A DNA stretch of 64,000 nucleotides, from positions 79,849-143,848 of the forward strand of contig NZ_WWCU01000014.1 in NCBI RefSeq assembly GCF_009857595.1. Reading direction: 5' to 3'. The translations under genes and the position numbers were made by a program. This document shows positions 9,006 to 18,073 of the stretch, piece by piece (position 1 is the first letter of the stretch; each line of letters opens with the position of its first letter). The notes beneath the pieces are model-generated. The model was given only the letters and a program-made list of their open reading frames with translations, was not told the DNA's origin and did no database searches. Source of the stretch: Pseudoduganella aquatica. Lineage in GTDB: Bacteria > Pseudomonadota > Gammaproteobacteria > Burkholderiales > Burkholderiaceae_D.

Positions 9006-9857
9006 TCAATACTGCTGGTAGGCGATGACGTCCTGCTGCTGTTCGCCGAGGCCGGCGATGCCCAGGCGCAGGAAGTCGCCCTTCTTCAGGAAGCGCTTCG
9101 GCTTGCGGGCGTTGCCCACGCCTGGCGGCGTACCGGTGGCGATCACGTCGCCCGGTTCCAGCGTCATGTACTGCGACAGGTAGCTGACGATCTGCGCCAC
9201 CGAGAAGATCATGTTTTCGGTGCTGCCGGTCTGCATGCGCTTGCCGTTCAGTTCCAGGTACAGGTCCAGCTTATTGACCTGGTAGACCTCGTCGCGCGTC
9301 ACCAGCCACGGACCCACGGGACCGAAGGTGTCGCAGCCCTTGCCCTTGTCCCATTGCGAGCCCTGCTCGAACTGGTACTCGCGCTCGGACAGGTCGTTGA
9401 TGACGCAGTAGCCGGCGATATGCTTCTCGGCGTCCTTCTCGCTCACGTAGCGCGCGCGGGTGCCGATGATGATGCCCAGCTCCACTTCCCAATCGGTCTT
9501 CTTCGACCCCTTGGGCAGCATCACCGGATCGTCCGCGCCGGACAGGCAGGTGGTGGCCTTCATGAAGACGATGGGTTCCTTCGGAATCGGCAGGCCCATT
9601 TCTTCTGCATGGTCGTAGTAGTTCAAACCGATGCCGATGAATTTGCCCACTTTCGCCACCGGCACACCCATGCGCGGATTGCCGCGCACCAGCGGCAGAT
9701 CCGCATGCGGAATCTTGGACAGCTTCTTGATGGCCTTGTCGGACAGCTGCTCGGGACCGATGTCATCGATCACGCCGGACAGGTCGCGCAGCTTGCCTTC
9801 ATCATCTATCAGGCCGGGCTTCTCTTTGCCGGGCCGGCCGTAACGAACCAGTTTCAT
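9006..9857 (-). CDS. Fumarylacetoacetate hydrolase family protein
   Basis: A 283-residue FAH-fold enzyme. It has the divalent-metal cluster region KKTDWEVELGIIIG, the GIGLNYYDHAEEMG lid segment, SEREYQFEQGSQWDKGKGCD in the middle, and the typical DVIATGTPPGVG end motif. This branch includes 2-keto-3-deoxy sugar-acid hydrolases, ureidoglycolate lyase-like proteins and oxaloacetate decarboxylases. A strong AAGGAAG site precedes the ATG at 9857. The upstream MFS transporter gene runs 56 bases into this gene on the same strand, so the two are probably translated as a coupled transport-catabolism unit. Confidence 0.92.
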   Translation of the reverse strand: MKLVRYGRPGKEKPGLIDDEGKLRDLSGVIDDIGPEQLSDKAIKKLSKIPHADLPLVRGNPRMGVPVAKVGKFIGIGLNYYDHAEEMGLPIPKEPIVFMKATTCLSGADDPVMLPKGSKKTDWEVELGIIIGTRARYVSEKDAEKHIAGYCVINDLSEREYQFEQGSQWDKGKGCDTFGPVGPWLVTRDEVYQVNKLDLYLELNGKRMQTGSTENMIFSVAQIVSYLSQYMTLEPGDVIATGTPPGVGNARKPKRFLKKGDFLRLGIAGLGEQQQDVIAYQQY

Positions 9858-11133
9858 AATCTTCCTTGGAGTTGATAGCCGCCATTTTACCGGATCGCGC
9901 GCGGCCACCCCGGCGGCGCATCAGGAAGCGTACCAGGCCCACGGTTTGCAGCAGCACCAGCACGCCGAACGCGGCCTGGTAGGCAATGGCCGGATAGTGC
10001 TGCAAGGCGTCCGGCCGCCACAGGCCGACGATGGCGCCGAAGCCCGCCTGCACGGCAAACGCGCCCAGGAAAATCAACAGGTTCAGGCAAGTGGAAGCGC
10101 GTCCCGTCAGTCCCGGCGGCATGGCCTGCGCGACGATGGCGTACTCGATGCCGGTGATGGTGCCCACCAGCGTAAACAACACCGACAGCAGCTGGTAGCT
10201 CGGTGCCCAGTTCAGCACAAAGCCGCACTGGATGGCGATGTAGACGGCGATGCCGGCGGCGGCAACGCTGAGCGGCGCAATGTTCCTGCGCGCGGCCCAC
10301 TCGGTGATCATGCCGACCGAGATGGCGCCGAAGATCACCGCCGCCATGCCGAGGTAAAGCAGCCAGGCGATGGCCTGCTGGTCGAAGTGTGCCACGTCGT
10401 TCAGCCAGCGCGCTATCCACAGGCCCTGGATGCCGAAGAACACCGCGTGCGGAATCAGCACCAGTGCGGCCGTGTCGCGGAACACGGGATGGGCGTAGAC
10501 CTCGGCCAGGATGCTGCGCAAGGGCAGGCGCTGCGGCTTGCGCGGCGCTTCGGGCGGCGTGGGCGCGAGCAGGTAGATCAGCAGCGCGATGACGGCGCAG
10601 CCCGCCGCCAGCGCAATGAACAGCCAGCGCCAGTCCACGTAGTGCAGCGCCAGCCGCACCGGCAAGGTGCCGCTGGCCGCGCCCAGGCCGCCGGCGGCGA
10701 TCAGGTAGCCTTGCACCGACGGCAGCTTGGCGGGCGAGATCCAGATGGAGATGGACTTGACGGCGGCCATGAAGCAGCCCGCCAGGCCCACGCCCATCAG
10801 CGCGCGCGCCAGCAGCAGCTGGTTCAATTCGCGACTGCCCGCGAAGGCCAGCGCGCCGACGGCGGCCACGCACAGCATGGCGAACTGCACCCGGCGCGGA
10901 CCGTAGCGGTCCAGCGCCACGCCCACCGGCAGCTGCACCAGCGCGAACGAAAAAAAGTACGCGCTGGTGAGCAGCCCCAGTTGCGCCGGCGTGAGCGACA
11001 GCTCGGCCATCAGCTGCGGCGCCAGGATGGCGTTCACATTGCGCAGCAGGCTGGAGATGTAGTGGCCCAGCGCAAACGGCAGGAACACCAGGAAAAACAC
11101 CTGCACGCCCGGCAGCGAACCGGGTGCACGCAC
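9802..11133 (-). CDS. MFS transporter
   Basis: A polytopic membrane protein of about 443 residues with 12 predicted helices. The MFS signature between helices 2 and 3 is visible (VGVALDRYGPRRVQ), and the second half repeats the pattern (GMITEWAARRN). The start is uncertain: no ATG with a good ribosome site is present, and a GTG at 11133 (or 11154) fits the normal short N-terminus before VFFLVFLPFALGHYISSLLRN. The frame stays open upstream to about 11.5 kb, but that part is the translated repeat and an antisense shadow of kamA. The last residues overlap the FAH gene start by 56 bases. The substrate is perhaps an organic acid handled by the FAH enzyme, by context only. Confidence 0.85.
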   Translation of the reverse strand: MRAPGSLPGVQVFFLVFLPFALGHYISSLLRNVNAILAPQLMAELSLTPAQLGLLTSAYFFSFALVQLPVGVALDRYGPRRVQFAMLCVAAVGALAFAGSRELNQLLLARALMGVGLAGCFMAAVKSISIWISPAKLPSVQGYLIAAGGLGAASGTLPVRLALHYVDWRWLFIALAAGCAVIALLIYLLAPTPPEAPRKPQRLPLRSILAEVYAHPVFRDTAALVLIPHAVFFGIQGLWIARWLNDVAHFDQQAIAWLLYLGMAAVIFGAISVGMITEWAARRNIAPLSVAAAGIAVYIAIQCGFVLNWAPSYQLLSVLFTLVGTITGIEYAIVAQAMPPGLTGRASTCLNLLIFLGAFAVQAGFGAIVGLWRPDALQHYPAIAYQAAFGVLVLLQTVGLVRFLMRRRGGRARSGKMAAINSKEDYETGSLRPARQREARPDR

Positions 11134-11169
11134 CCGGCCAATAACGGCAGGCACCCCATACGCCAGCAA

Positions 11170-11193
11170 GGAGGCGCCGTCATTGGCGCCTCC
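11170..11193. terminator. Perfect GC-rich hairpin between kamA and the MFS gene
   Basis: GGAGGCGCC - six-base loop - GGCGCCTCC, a perfect 9-bp stem with no clear T run. It may slow or end kamA transcription (both genes run leftward) or act in the MFS leader. Confidence 0.4.
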
Positions 11194-11222
11194 ACGGCGG
11201 GTTATCGAACATGCAGCTGGCG

Positions 11223-11258
11223 CGTAGGGCGGGTTAGGCGCGTGCGCCGTAACCCGCC
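11223..11258. repeat. Dispersed palindromic repeat, single copy
   Basis: Form CGTAGGGCGGGTTAGG...CCGTAACCCGCC, 42 bp downstream of the kamA stop and upstream of the MFS gene. Confidence 0.88.
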
Positions 11259-11299
11259 GAAGGGGAGCGCCGCCAGCCGACTCGGCATCATCCATGGCG

Positions 11300-12697
11300 T
11301 CAAGCCGCGTTGCTGTGCGAGCCGCAGCCCGAGGGCGGCAGCACCGCTTCGCCGCGCGCCGTCGCCAGCCGGATAATCTTGCGCGGCGCAGGCTCGCCTT
11401 CCTCGAAGAAGAACTTGTCCTTGCCGAAGGCCGGCACCAGGTCATCCATCCACGTCGCGTCCGGATCGTACTTGGCGTAGAAGGGCTTCCGCACCCAGTC
11501 CGCATTGCGCGCCTGCAGGAACTGCAAGGCAAACACCTTCTCTCCCGCGATGGTGGCCACGCCGTCTATCACCACCTTGCCCGGGAAGGCGCTCATCGAC
11601 GGCCCGCGCACCGTGCGCGACAGGCCGGACACCATCTGGTATGCCTGCTGGAAAATCTCGTGCGCGCGCGCCAGCGGCAGCTGGAAGTATTCGCGCGGTC
11701 CGGTGTCGCGCTCGACGAACATGTAGTACGGGATCGCACCCAGCCTCACGCCGGTGGTCCACAGCTCGGCCCAGCTTTTCGGATCCTCGTTGATATGCCT
11801 GATCAGCGGCCCCTGCATGCGCAAGGTGGCGCCGGTGCCGACGATGCGCTTGACGGCCTTCTGCGCAATCTCCTGGCGCAGCTCCACCGCGTGGTTGTAG
11901 TGCCCCATGATGGCCATGTTCTTGCCCGAGGCGACCACGCGCTCGAACAGGCGCAGCAAGTCGTCCGAGTCCTTGTCGGACACGAAGCGCTGCGGCCAGT
12001 ACGCCACCGACTTGGTGCCGATGCGGATGTTCTGGATGTGCGCCAGATCCGGCGCCAGCAGCGGCTCGATGAACTCGGCCAGCGAGCGCGTGTTCATGAT
12101 GAGCGGATCGCCGCCGGTGATCAGCACGTCCGTCACTTCCTTGTGCTCGCGCAGATAGGCCGCCAGCTGCGTGGTTTCCCTGGCGTCGAACTTCATGTCG
12201 TCCATGCCCACGAACTGCGGCCAGCGGAAGCAGAAAGTGCAGTAGGCGTGGCAGGTCTGCCCCGCGCTGGGGAAGAACAACACCGTCTCCTTGTACTTGT
12301 GCTGCAGGCCTTTCAGCGGCGCGTCGTTCACGCGCGGCACGTTGTGCGTCATCTGCCCTGCCGGGTGCGGGTTCATGCGCATGCGGATGCCGTGCACATA
12401 CTTGGCGATGGCCGCGTCGTCCTTCTTCACCAGCACCAGGTCGCGCAGGTGGGCGTACTCCTCCGGCGGCAGCATATCGCGGTGCGGGAACACCAGCCGG
12501 TAGATAGGATCGTCCGGCACCTTGTTCCAGTCGATCAGCTGGTCCAGCACATATTCATTGGTGCGGAAGGGCAGCACGTGCGACACCACTTGCGTGGCCT
12601 CGCGCAATTCCTCGGGCATCCACTCCCACTGGCGGGCCTGCTTGATGGTCTGGCGGGTGTAAGGCTTGAACTTCACGGGCATGGCGTCTGCGGTCAT
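11300..12697 (-). CDS. KamA-family radical SAM aminomutase (lysine 2,3-aminomutase-like)
   Basis: A 465-residue radical SAM, PLP-dependent protein. The [4Fe-4S] motif is CHAYCTFC (Cys149, Cys153, Cys156) and an SAM-binding ITGGDPLIM follows. Lys374 in AFPGKVVIDG sits where lysine 2,3-aminomutases bind PLP. Classical KamA makes beta-lysine from lysine. This clade is longer at the N-terminus than EpmB, and no EF-P modification genes are adjacent, so EpmB is unlikely. The ATG is preceded by CTGGAGATCGCA. It is transcribed alone, leftward, with a 226-bp gap to the divergent cache gene. Confidence 0.85.
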   Translation of the reverse strand: MTADAMPVKFKPYTRQTIKQARQWEWMPEELREATQVVSHVLPFRTNEYVLDQLIDWNKVPDDPIYRLVFPHRDMLPPEEYAHLRDLVLVKKDDAAIAKYVHGIRMRMNPHPAGQMTHNVPRVNDAPLKGLQHKYKETVLFFPSAGQTCHAYCTFCFRWPQFVGMDDMKFDARETTQLAAYLREHKEVTDVLITGGDPLIMNTRSLAEFIEPLLAPDLAHIQNIRIGTKSVAYWPQRFVSDKDSDDLLRLFERVVASGKNMAIMGHYNHAVELRQEIAQKAVKRIVGTGATLRMQGPLIRHINEDPKSWAELWTTGVRLGAIPYYMFVERDTGPREYFQLPLARAHEIFQQAYQMVSGLSRTVRGPSMSAFPGKVVIDGVATIAGEKVFALQFLQARNADWVRKPFYAKYDPDATWMDDLVPAFGKDKFFFEEGEPAPRKIIRLATARGEAVLPPSGCGSHSNAA

Positions 12698-12923
12698 TGC
12701 GATCTCCAGTCTGAAGTGGTTGGCGGCACTTCATCGTAGTTTTCATGCGGTCATTCGCGTTGCCTTACATCAATTTGCGACCGGCTATTTTCTAGAAAGT
12801 AAGAAATCTTTGATGCATCTGCATGGCGCGGACATGACTTGCAGCAAGCTTGCGTTATCGCAATTCGGACTCCGCCTGCCGAGCGTAAATTAATCCGACA
12901 CACACAACCCTGGGAGTCAAGCC

Positions 12924-13385
12924 ATGAAACGACTGATGAACACCGCCCTGCTCTGCCTGGGAATGGCCGCCGCGGCAGCGGCCTCGGCCAACAGCGAACC
13001 CACCGAAAAAGACGCCATCGCCATGGCCGAACGCGGCGCCGCCTTCATGAAGGCGAACGGCAAGGAAGAGATGATGAAAAAAATCAGCGGCAAGGATCCG
13101 GAGTTCCTGCAGGGCTCGCTGTACGTGGACATGCGCGACATAAACACCGGCATCGTGCTGGCGCACCCGGTCAACCCCGCCATCGTCGGCAAGGACCTGA
13201 CCGACGTGCCGGACGCCAACGGCAAAAAATACCGCCGCGAGATCATCGAGCTGGCCGCGAAGAAGGGCAAGGGCTGGGTCGACTATATGTACAAAAACCC
13301 CACCACCGGCAAGATCGAACCCAAGACCACCTACATCCTGAGGGTGGGCGACGTGGTGCTCGAAGCGGGCATCTACAAAAAATAA
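12924..13385 (+). CDS. Secreted single-cache-domain protein
   Basis: A 153-residue exported protein: signal peptide (ending AAAAASANS), then a helix (MAERGAAFMKANGKEEMMKKI) and a cache core with the usual VDMRDINTGIVLAHPVNPAIVGKDL and GKGWVDYMYKNPTTGKIEPKTTY elements. Such free-standing cache proteins are periplasmic small-ligand binders. The chemoreceptor gene starts 15 bp downstream, so it may present a ligand to that receptor; this is inferred from co-location. The ATG follows GGGAG. Confidence 0.85.
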   Translation: MKRLMNTALLCLGMAAAAAASANSEPTEKDAIAMAERGAAFMKANGKEEMMKKISGKDPEFLQGSLYVDMRDINTGIVLAHPVNPAIVGKDLTDVPDANGKKYRREIIELAAKKGKGWVDYMYKNPTTGKIEPKTTYILRVGDVVLEAGIYKK

Positions 13386-13400
13386 GCCTTGGAGGCAGCC

Positions 13401-15089
13401 ATGCTGAACAAAATGCGGATAGGACCGAAACTGCTGCTGGCGCCCGGCCTGGTGCTGGTGCTGCTGGTGGCCACGTCGGCCAGCGCCTGGTACGGCATGG
13501 TGCGCCAGAACACGGCCATGGAGAACCTGGTACAGGTGCGCGCCGCGCGCCTGCAGGCCACCGCCAGCGTGATGGGCGACGCCCGGCTGGCGCACGCCAA
13601 TATCTACCAGCTGCTGGCCTGGATCAACGGCAGCTTCGCCCAGGCGCGGCTGGACGCGCTGGGCGCGCAGATCAAGGGCCGCCACGCAGGCGTGGACAAG
13701 CAATTGGCCGCGCTGGCCGCCGTGGCCGATCCGGCCGAACGCGCCATTGTCGACGCGTCCTCGCAGGCGCTGGCGGCCTACCGCAAGCAGGTGCTGGAGA
13801 CCATGGAGATCGCGGCCGTGGACCAGTCCATCGCCACCAACTCCATGGCCAAGGCCGAGGCCCAGTTCGTGCTGCTCAACGAGCAGCTGGGCAAGCTGGC
13901 CGCCCTGGAAAAGACGCTCAGCGTACAGGCCCACGCGGAGGCGCGCGCCGGCTTCCATGCGCTGGGCGCGACCATGGCCGGGCTGGTGCTGCTGTCGGTG
14001 GCGCTGTCGCTGCTGGCCACGGTGCGGGTGCGCGCGGCGCTGCTGCGCGACGTGCGCGCCATCGGCGAAGCGGTGCGGGAGCTGGCGGCGGGCCGGCTGG
14101 TGCTGGGCCGGCGCAACGAGGGCCGCGACGAGATCGCCGACACCGCGCGCGCGCTGGACCAGACCATCGCCAAGCTGAACCAGACCCTGCTCACCGTGAC
14201 GGGCGCGGTGCAGGCCATCGACACCGCCTCGCACGAAATCGCCAGCGGCAATCTGGACCTGTCCAACCGCACCGAGCGCCAGGCCGCCTCGCTGGAGGAA
14301 ACCGCCAGCGCCATGCAGAACCTGACCCAGGCCGTACGGCAGAACGCCGACAACGCACGCCTGGCCTGCGACCTGGCGGCCAGCGCCAGCGGCCTGGCCA
14401 GCAAGGGCGGCGAGGCGGTGGCGCAGGCGGTGCACAGCATGGACACGATACGGGCCAGCTCGCGCAAGATCGTCGAAATTATCGGCGTCATCGACGGCAT
14501 CTCCTTCCAGACCAATATCCTGGCGCTGAACGCAGCGGTGGAGGCGGCGCGCGCCGGCGAATCCGGGCGCGGCTTCGCGGTGGTGGCGTCCGAAGTGCGC
14601 ACGCTGGCGCAGCGCTCGGCCGGCGCGGCCAAGGAGATCAAGGCGCTGATCGCCGCGTCCGTGGCCACCATAGACAGCGGCAGCGCCTGCGTGAACCAGG
14701 CCGGCAGCAGCATGGACGACATCGTGGCTTCGGTGCGGCAGGTGAACGACATCATCACCCGCATCAGCGACGCCAGCGCGGAACAGGCGCAAGGCATCAC
14801 GGAAGTGAACCAGGCCGTCGAGCGCATCGACGACGTGACGCAGCAAAACGCCGCGCTGGTGGAACAGGCCGCCGCAGCGGCCGCCAGCCTGCAGGAGCAG
14901 ACGGTGCACCTGTCGCAGGCGGTGGGCGTGTTCCAGCTGGACCAGGGCGGCGAGGCCGAACAGCCCGCGCCGGCACCGGCAGAGCCGCACGGTGAACGCC
15001 GCGCAGCCGCCAGCCCGATGCGCGGCATGGCGGTCGTGCCTCCCGTGCCGCGTCGGCGCCCTGCCGGCGGGTTACGGGCTGCGCCCTAA
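13401..15089 (+). CDS. Methyl-accepting chemotaxis protein
   Basis: A 562-residue chemoreceptor. One membrane helix lies near residues 12-30, then a periplasmic four-helix-type domain with a second helix around 190-212 ([17 protein letters not shown]), a HAMP-like linker, and the signalling hairpin with the conserved tip [20 protein letters not shown] and the downstream [20 protein letters not shown]. There is no C-terminal CheR/CheB-binding pentapeptide. The stop codon TAA (15087-15089) is inside a palindromic repeat, so the last residues (AGGLRAAP) are repeat-encoded. GGAGG precedes the ATG. It is in an apparent operon with the cache protein. Confidence 0.94.
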   Translation: MLNKMRIGPKLLLAPGLVLVLLVATSASAWYGMVRQNTAMENLVQVRAARLQATASVMGDARLAHANIYQLLAWINGSFAQARLDALGAQIKGRHAGVDKQLAALAAVADPAERAIVDASSQALAAYRKQVLETMEIAAVDQSIATNSMAKAEAQFVLLNEQLGKLAALEKTLSVQAHAEARAGFHALGATMAGLVLLSVALSLLATVRVRAALLRDVRAIGEAVRELAAGRLVLGRRNEGRDEIADTARALDQTIAKLNQTLLTVTGAVQAIDTASHEIASGNLDLSNRTERQAASLEETASAMQNLTQAVRQNADNARLACDLAASASGLASKGGEAVAQAVHSMDTIRASSRKIVEIIGVIDGISFQTNILALNAAVEAARAGESGRGFAVVASEVRTLAQRSAGAAKEIKALIAASVATIDSGSACVNQAGSSMDDIVASVRQVNDIITRISDASAEQAQGITEVNQAVERIDDVTQQNAALVEQAAAAAASLQEQTVHLSQAVGVFQLDQGGEAEQPAPAPAEPHGERRAAASPMRGMAVVPPVPRRRPAGGLRAAP

Positions 15090-15100
15090 CCCGCCCTACG
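15066..15100. repeat. Dispersed palindromic repeat overlapping the end of the chemoreceptor gene
   Basis: Form GGCGGGTTACGGG...CTAACCCGCCCTACG. Its internal TAA is the stop codon of the upstream gene. Confidence 0.9.
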
Positions 15101-15133
15101 ATCCGATCCGATCTGGCTCCACATGATGGGGAG

Positions 15134-15164
15134 CGTAGGGCGGGTTAGCGCAGCGTAACCCGCC
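15134..15164. repeat. Dispersed palindromic repeat, inverted partner
   Basis: Form CGTAGGGCGGGTTAGCG...CGTAACCCGCC, opposite orientation to the previous copy, between the convergent chemoreceptor and DNA glycosylase genes. Confidence 0.9.
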
Positions 15165-15186
15165 ATGCATGCGGCGCGTTGGCAGC

Positions 15187-15753
15187 TTACCGGAACGGCT
15201 TGCTCAGAAACCGCGAGCCCGCCTCGCCAAAGCGCCACGGCAGCTCCACCGCCTTGGAGATGCCGATGCGCGGCCCCACGGCCAGCGCCACCGGCCCGGC
15301 GGGCGGCAGCAGCGCGAACGGCGGCGCCGCCAGCGCCAGCCCGTTGTGCGCGCGCGTCACCGCCATCGCCTGGCACAGCTTGCCAGGCCCGGAGCACAGC
15401 ATGCGCACGTCCTCGCCGCCGCGCCGCACCCGCATCGCGTCCAGTCCCGCCAGCGGCTCGATGGCCCGTATCAGCACCCCGGCCCCGTGCCCCGGCTCCC
15501 GGCACACAAAATTCAGACACCAGTGGATGCCATGCGACAGATACACATAAGCATGTCCCGGCGGCCCGAACATGGAGGCGTTGCGCGCGCTCGGCCCGTT
15601 GTAGGTGTGCGCGGCCGGCTCGCTCATGTCGTAGGCCTCGGTTTCCACGATGCGCCCGCCCACGCCGTTCACCAGCACCGTCACACCGATCAGCTGCGGC
15701 GCCACCTCGTGCGAAGGTGCGTTAAAATCTATCCCGGCTATGAAAGTAGTCAT
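15187..15753 (-). CDS. 3-methyladenine DNA glycosylase (AAG/Mpg type)
   Basis: A 188-residue monofunctional glycosylase that removes alkylated purines. The AAG signature is clear: GRIVETEAYDMSEPAAHTYNG contains the catalytic Glu, followed by RNASMFGPPGHAYVYLSHGIHWCLN and the end motif GPGKLCQAMAVTR. Length is normal for bacterial Mpg. Start at MTTFIAGIDF; longer in-frame starts exist upstream without a good ribosome site. It is convergent with the chemoreceptor gene, separated by the repeat pair. Confidence 0.93.
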   Translation of the reverse strand: MTTFIAGIDFNAPSHEVAPQLIGVTVLVNGVGGRIVETEAYDMSEPAAHTYNGPSARNASMFGPPGHAYVYLSHGIHWCLNFVCREPGHGAGVLIRAIEPLAGLDAMRVRRGGEDVRMLCSGPGKLCQAMAVTRAHNGLALAAPPFALLPPAGPVALAVGPRIGISKAVELPWRFGEAGSRFLSKPFR

Positions 15754-15906
15754 ATCGGCAATGGTAGCGCGCCACGCGGTGCTCAACTGCCAATATTTCA
15801 ATGTAACAGCCCGCATTTACATTTTTTTCTTGGAATTTTGCGCTATAGCAACGCGGAACAAGCGATAATCGAAGATCCACGCCGACCCGCCTTTGTCCTA
15901 AACATC

Positions 15907-16773
15907 ATGACCTCAGTTGCAGCCCCCGCCCCGGTAATCGAAACGACGGTAGAAGACGCGCTGCTGCGCTCCATCCGCATACCGCCGCGCCCCAGCCTGC
16001 TGGTCGACCTGCAACGGGAACTGGCCGAGGCGGACCCGTCGCCGCGCCGCATCGCCCGCATTATCGGCAACGACGTGGGCATGTCGGGCGCGCTGCTGAA
16101 GCTGGCCAACTCGCCCTACTTCGGCGCCGCGCGCAAGGCCAAGTCGGTCGAGCAGGCCATCAACTTCCTCGGCATCAACCAGTGCGCCGCGCTGCTGACC
16201 GGGCTGCTGGCGCGCCAGGCCATCGACGGCAAGGACGGCAACCTGGACAGCTTCTGGGAAGTCTCGGCGCGCCGCGCGCAGGCGCTGGTGTTCACCTCGC
16301 GCAAGCTGCGCATCGCCCCGCCGGACATCGCCCACACCTTCGGCCTGTTCTGCGACATCGGCGTGCCGCTGCTGATGGCGCGCTTCCCCGACTACAAAGA
16401 CACTTTCGCCCTGGCCAGCCAGGACGCCGAGCGCAAGTTCACCGCCATCGAAGACGCCCGCCACAGCACCAACCACGCCGCCATCGGCTGCCTGCTGGCG
16501 CGCAACTGGGGCCTGTCGCCGGACGTGTCCTGGGCCATCCTGCACCACCACGACTACGCCGTCATGACGGACGACGCCACCGACGACGCGGTGCGCTCGC
16601 TGGTGGCGCTGTCGGTGCTGGCAGACAAGGGCATCCAGCGCTTCCACGGCAACAGCGGCTCGCTGGAATGGGACAAGGGCGGCGAGATCGCCTGCGCCCA
16701 CCTCGGCCTGTCCGAAGACGAAGCCGCCGACCTGCTCGACGAGCTGCACGAAACCTTCCACATCGAACACTAA
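15907..16773 (+). CDS. HDOD domain protein
   Basis: A 288-residue cytoplasmic signalling protein with an HDOD domain over most of its length: PPRPSLLVDLQRELAEADPS, GNDVGMSGALLKLANSPYFG, VEQAINFLGINQCAALLTGL and a central NHAAIGCLLARNWGLSPDVSWAILHHHDY. HDOD domains are HD-related and usually lack enzyme activity; they occur in signalling proteins for motility and stress. No receiver or GGDEF domain is fused. The following gene starts 19 bp downstream, so both may be co-transcribed. Confidence 0.9.
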   Translation: MTSVAAPAPVIETTVEDALLRSIRIPPRPSLLVDLQRELAEADPSPRRIARIIGNDVGMSGALLKLANSPYFGAARKAKSVEQAINFLGINQCAALLTGLLARQAIDGKDGNLDSFWEVSARRAQALVFTSRKLRIAPPDIAHTFGLFCDIGVPLLMARFPDYKDTFALASQDAERKFTAIEDARHSTNHAAIGCLLARNWGLSPDVSWAILHHHDYAVMTDDATDDAVRSLVALSVLADKGIQRFHGNSGSLEWDKGGEIACAHLGLSEDEAADLLDELHETFHIEH

Positions 16774-16792
16774 ACACGCCTTTCGCGCACAC

Positions 16793-17983
16793 ATGCCTAA
16801 AAATAAGCGCCCCGCCCCCCGCAAGAACAGCACGCCGCTCGAAGACAAAGAAGAATTCCTGGCCGAGGCGCTGTGCGCCGCCGCCCTGGAACTGGCCGAA
16901 CAGGAAGACAGCGAGCAGCTGAGCGCCGAGCTGCGCCAGAAGGCCGCCGAGTTCCCGCGCCAGGTGCGCAAATACGTGCAGCAGAAGAAGGACGAGCTGC
17001 TCTACAGCGCCATCGAACTGGCCCGCTTCGAGGACGTGGACGCCTACCGCCTGCTGCGCGACACGGTGGAGGAAGCGGCCGGCACCGTGCTGGTGCGGCG
17101 CGAAGGCCAGCCCGACGTCGAGATCAACGCCTTTGCCATCCCGGTGTTCGTGCGCAGCACGGGCGGCCTGGCGCAGGCGCAGGAATTCCAGGACGAGGCG
17201 GCCTTCGAGGCGCTGCTGCAGAGCTTCACCAAGGGCGGCCTGGAAAGCCCCAAGGCCAAGGTGGTGCTGGTGCAGCACGCCTACGACCTGGACGAGATCG
17301 ACCGCGTCAGCTACAGCCAGCTCAACGCCATGGTGCGCGAAGCCACCACGTCCATGACGGACAAGAAAATGCACGCTGCGCCCGCGCTCGAGCGCAGCAT
17401 GGGCGGCTGGGCCGCCACCGCCTTCGGCGCGGACGACACGGCGCTGGAGCTGCGCTTCCTGCTGGGCTTTGCCATGAAGCGCGCCGACGACCCGTTCTAC
17501 CTGGCGCCGGAAGGCGAGCAGGAACAGGACGACTACTACGCCGCGCGCATGGAGCGCTACCGCCAGTGGACGGTGGACGCCGCGCCGCTGGTGCAGCGCT
17601 GCCTGGCCGGCGCGCGTCCGCTGGAGCTGAACTTCCTGTACCAGGACCTGTTCTACGGCGCCAAGGAACAGGCGCAGTCCGAATACGCGCTGCTGGACAC
17701 CATGGCCAAGCTGGGCCGGGCGCTGGAAGCGCATCCCGGCGCCAGCGCCGTGATCGCCCCGGCCGACGTGCGCGGCAGCATGGTGCTGCGCGTAAACCTG
17801 TACAGCGCGCCCGGCGCGGCGCCGCTGCTGTCCTGCGACCAGCCGATCGACCTCGGCTGCGACCTGCAGCTGGAAGTGGACAATATCGCCGACGCGCTGG
17901 CCACCATAGGCCTGCACGCGGTGTCCGTGGCACAGCGTTTCGACGCCCAGGGCCAGCCGGTGGACGCCCAGCCGCTGGGCTGA
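16793..17983 (+). CDS. DUF2863-like protein
   Basis: A 396-residue cytoplasmic protein without signal peptide. The N-terminus is basic and Pro-rich (MPKNKRPAPRKNSTP), followed by acidic helices. A central FAIPVFVRSTGGL strand segment and a C-terminal DLQLEVDNIADALATIGLHAVSV are the best-ordered parts. I believe it belongs to the DUF2863 family of Burkholderiales, based on memory of its appearance, not on a search. It lies directly behind the HDOD gene. Function unknown. Confidence 0.8.
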   Translation: MPKNKRPAPRKNSTPLEDKEEFLAEALCAAALELAEQEDSEQLSAELRQKAAEFPRQVRKYVQQKKDELLYSAIELARFEDVDAYRLLRDTVEEAAGTVLVRREGQPDVEINAFAIPVFVRSTGGLAQAQEFQDEAAFEALLQSFTKGGLESPKAKVVLVQHAYDLDEIDRVSYSQLNAMVREATTSMTDKKMHAAPALERSMGGWAATAFGADDTALELRFLLGFAMKRADDPFYLAPEGEQEQDDYYAARMERYRQWTVDAAPLVQRCLAGARPLELNFLYQDLFYGAKEQAQSEYALLDTMAKLGRALEAHPGASAVIAPADVRGSMVLRVNLYSAPGAAPLLSCDQPIDLGCDLQLEVDNIADALATIGLHAVSVAQRFDAQGQPVDAQPLG

Positions 17984-18025
17984 TCCGCCCTGCGCGGCCA
18001 TGACGCGCCGCCGCATAATTGCTGT

Positions 18026-18054
18026 TTGACAGTCACAATGCAGCCGAGGATACT
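18026..18054 (+). promoter_or_regulatory. Sigma70-type promoter for the TPR lipoprotein gene
   Basis: TTGACA (18026-18031), a 17-bp spacer, then GATACT (18049-18054). The ATG is 20 bp further on, behind GGAGG. The -35 is perfect and spacing optimal, so the call is good although inferred. Confidence 0.65.
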
Positions 18055-18073
18055 TGTTTCATGGAGGTGTGCC

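Noticed and set aside
11134..11532. N-terminal extension of the MFS frame up to 11532
   Set aside because: The extra residues are translation of the palindromic repeat (HAPNPPYAP) and the antisense of kamA; no membrane or family pattern.
12839..14995. 718-residue plus frame over the cache and chemoreceptor genes
   Set aside because: It crosses two genes in another frame and reads as Arg/Gly repeats; a GC-bias artefact.
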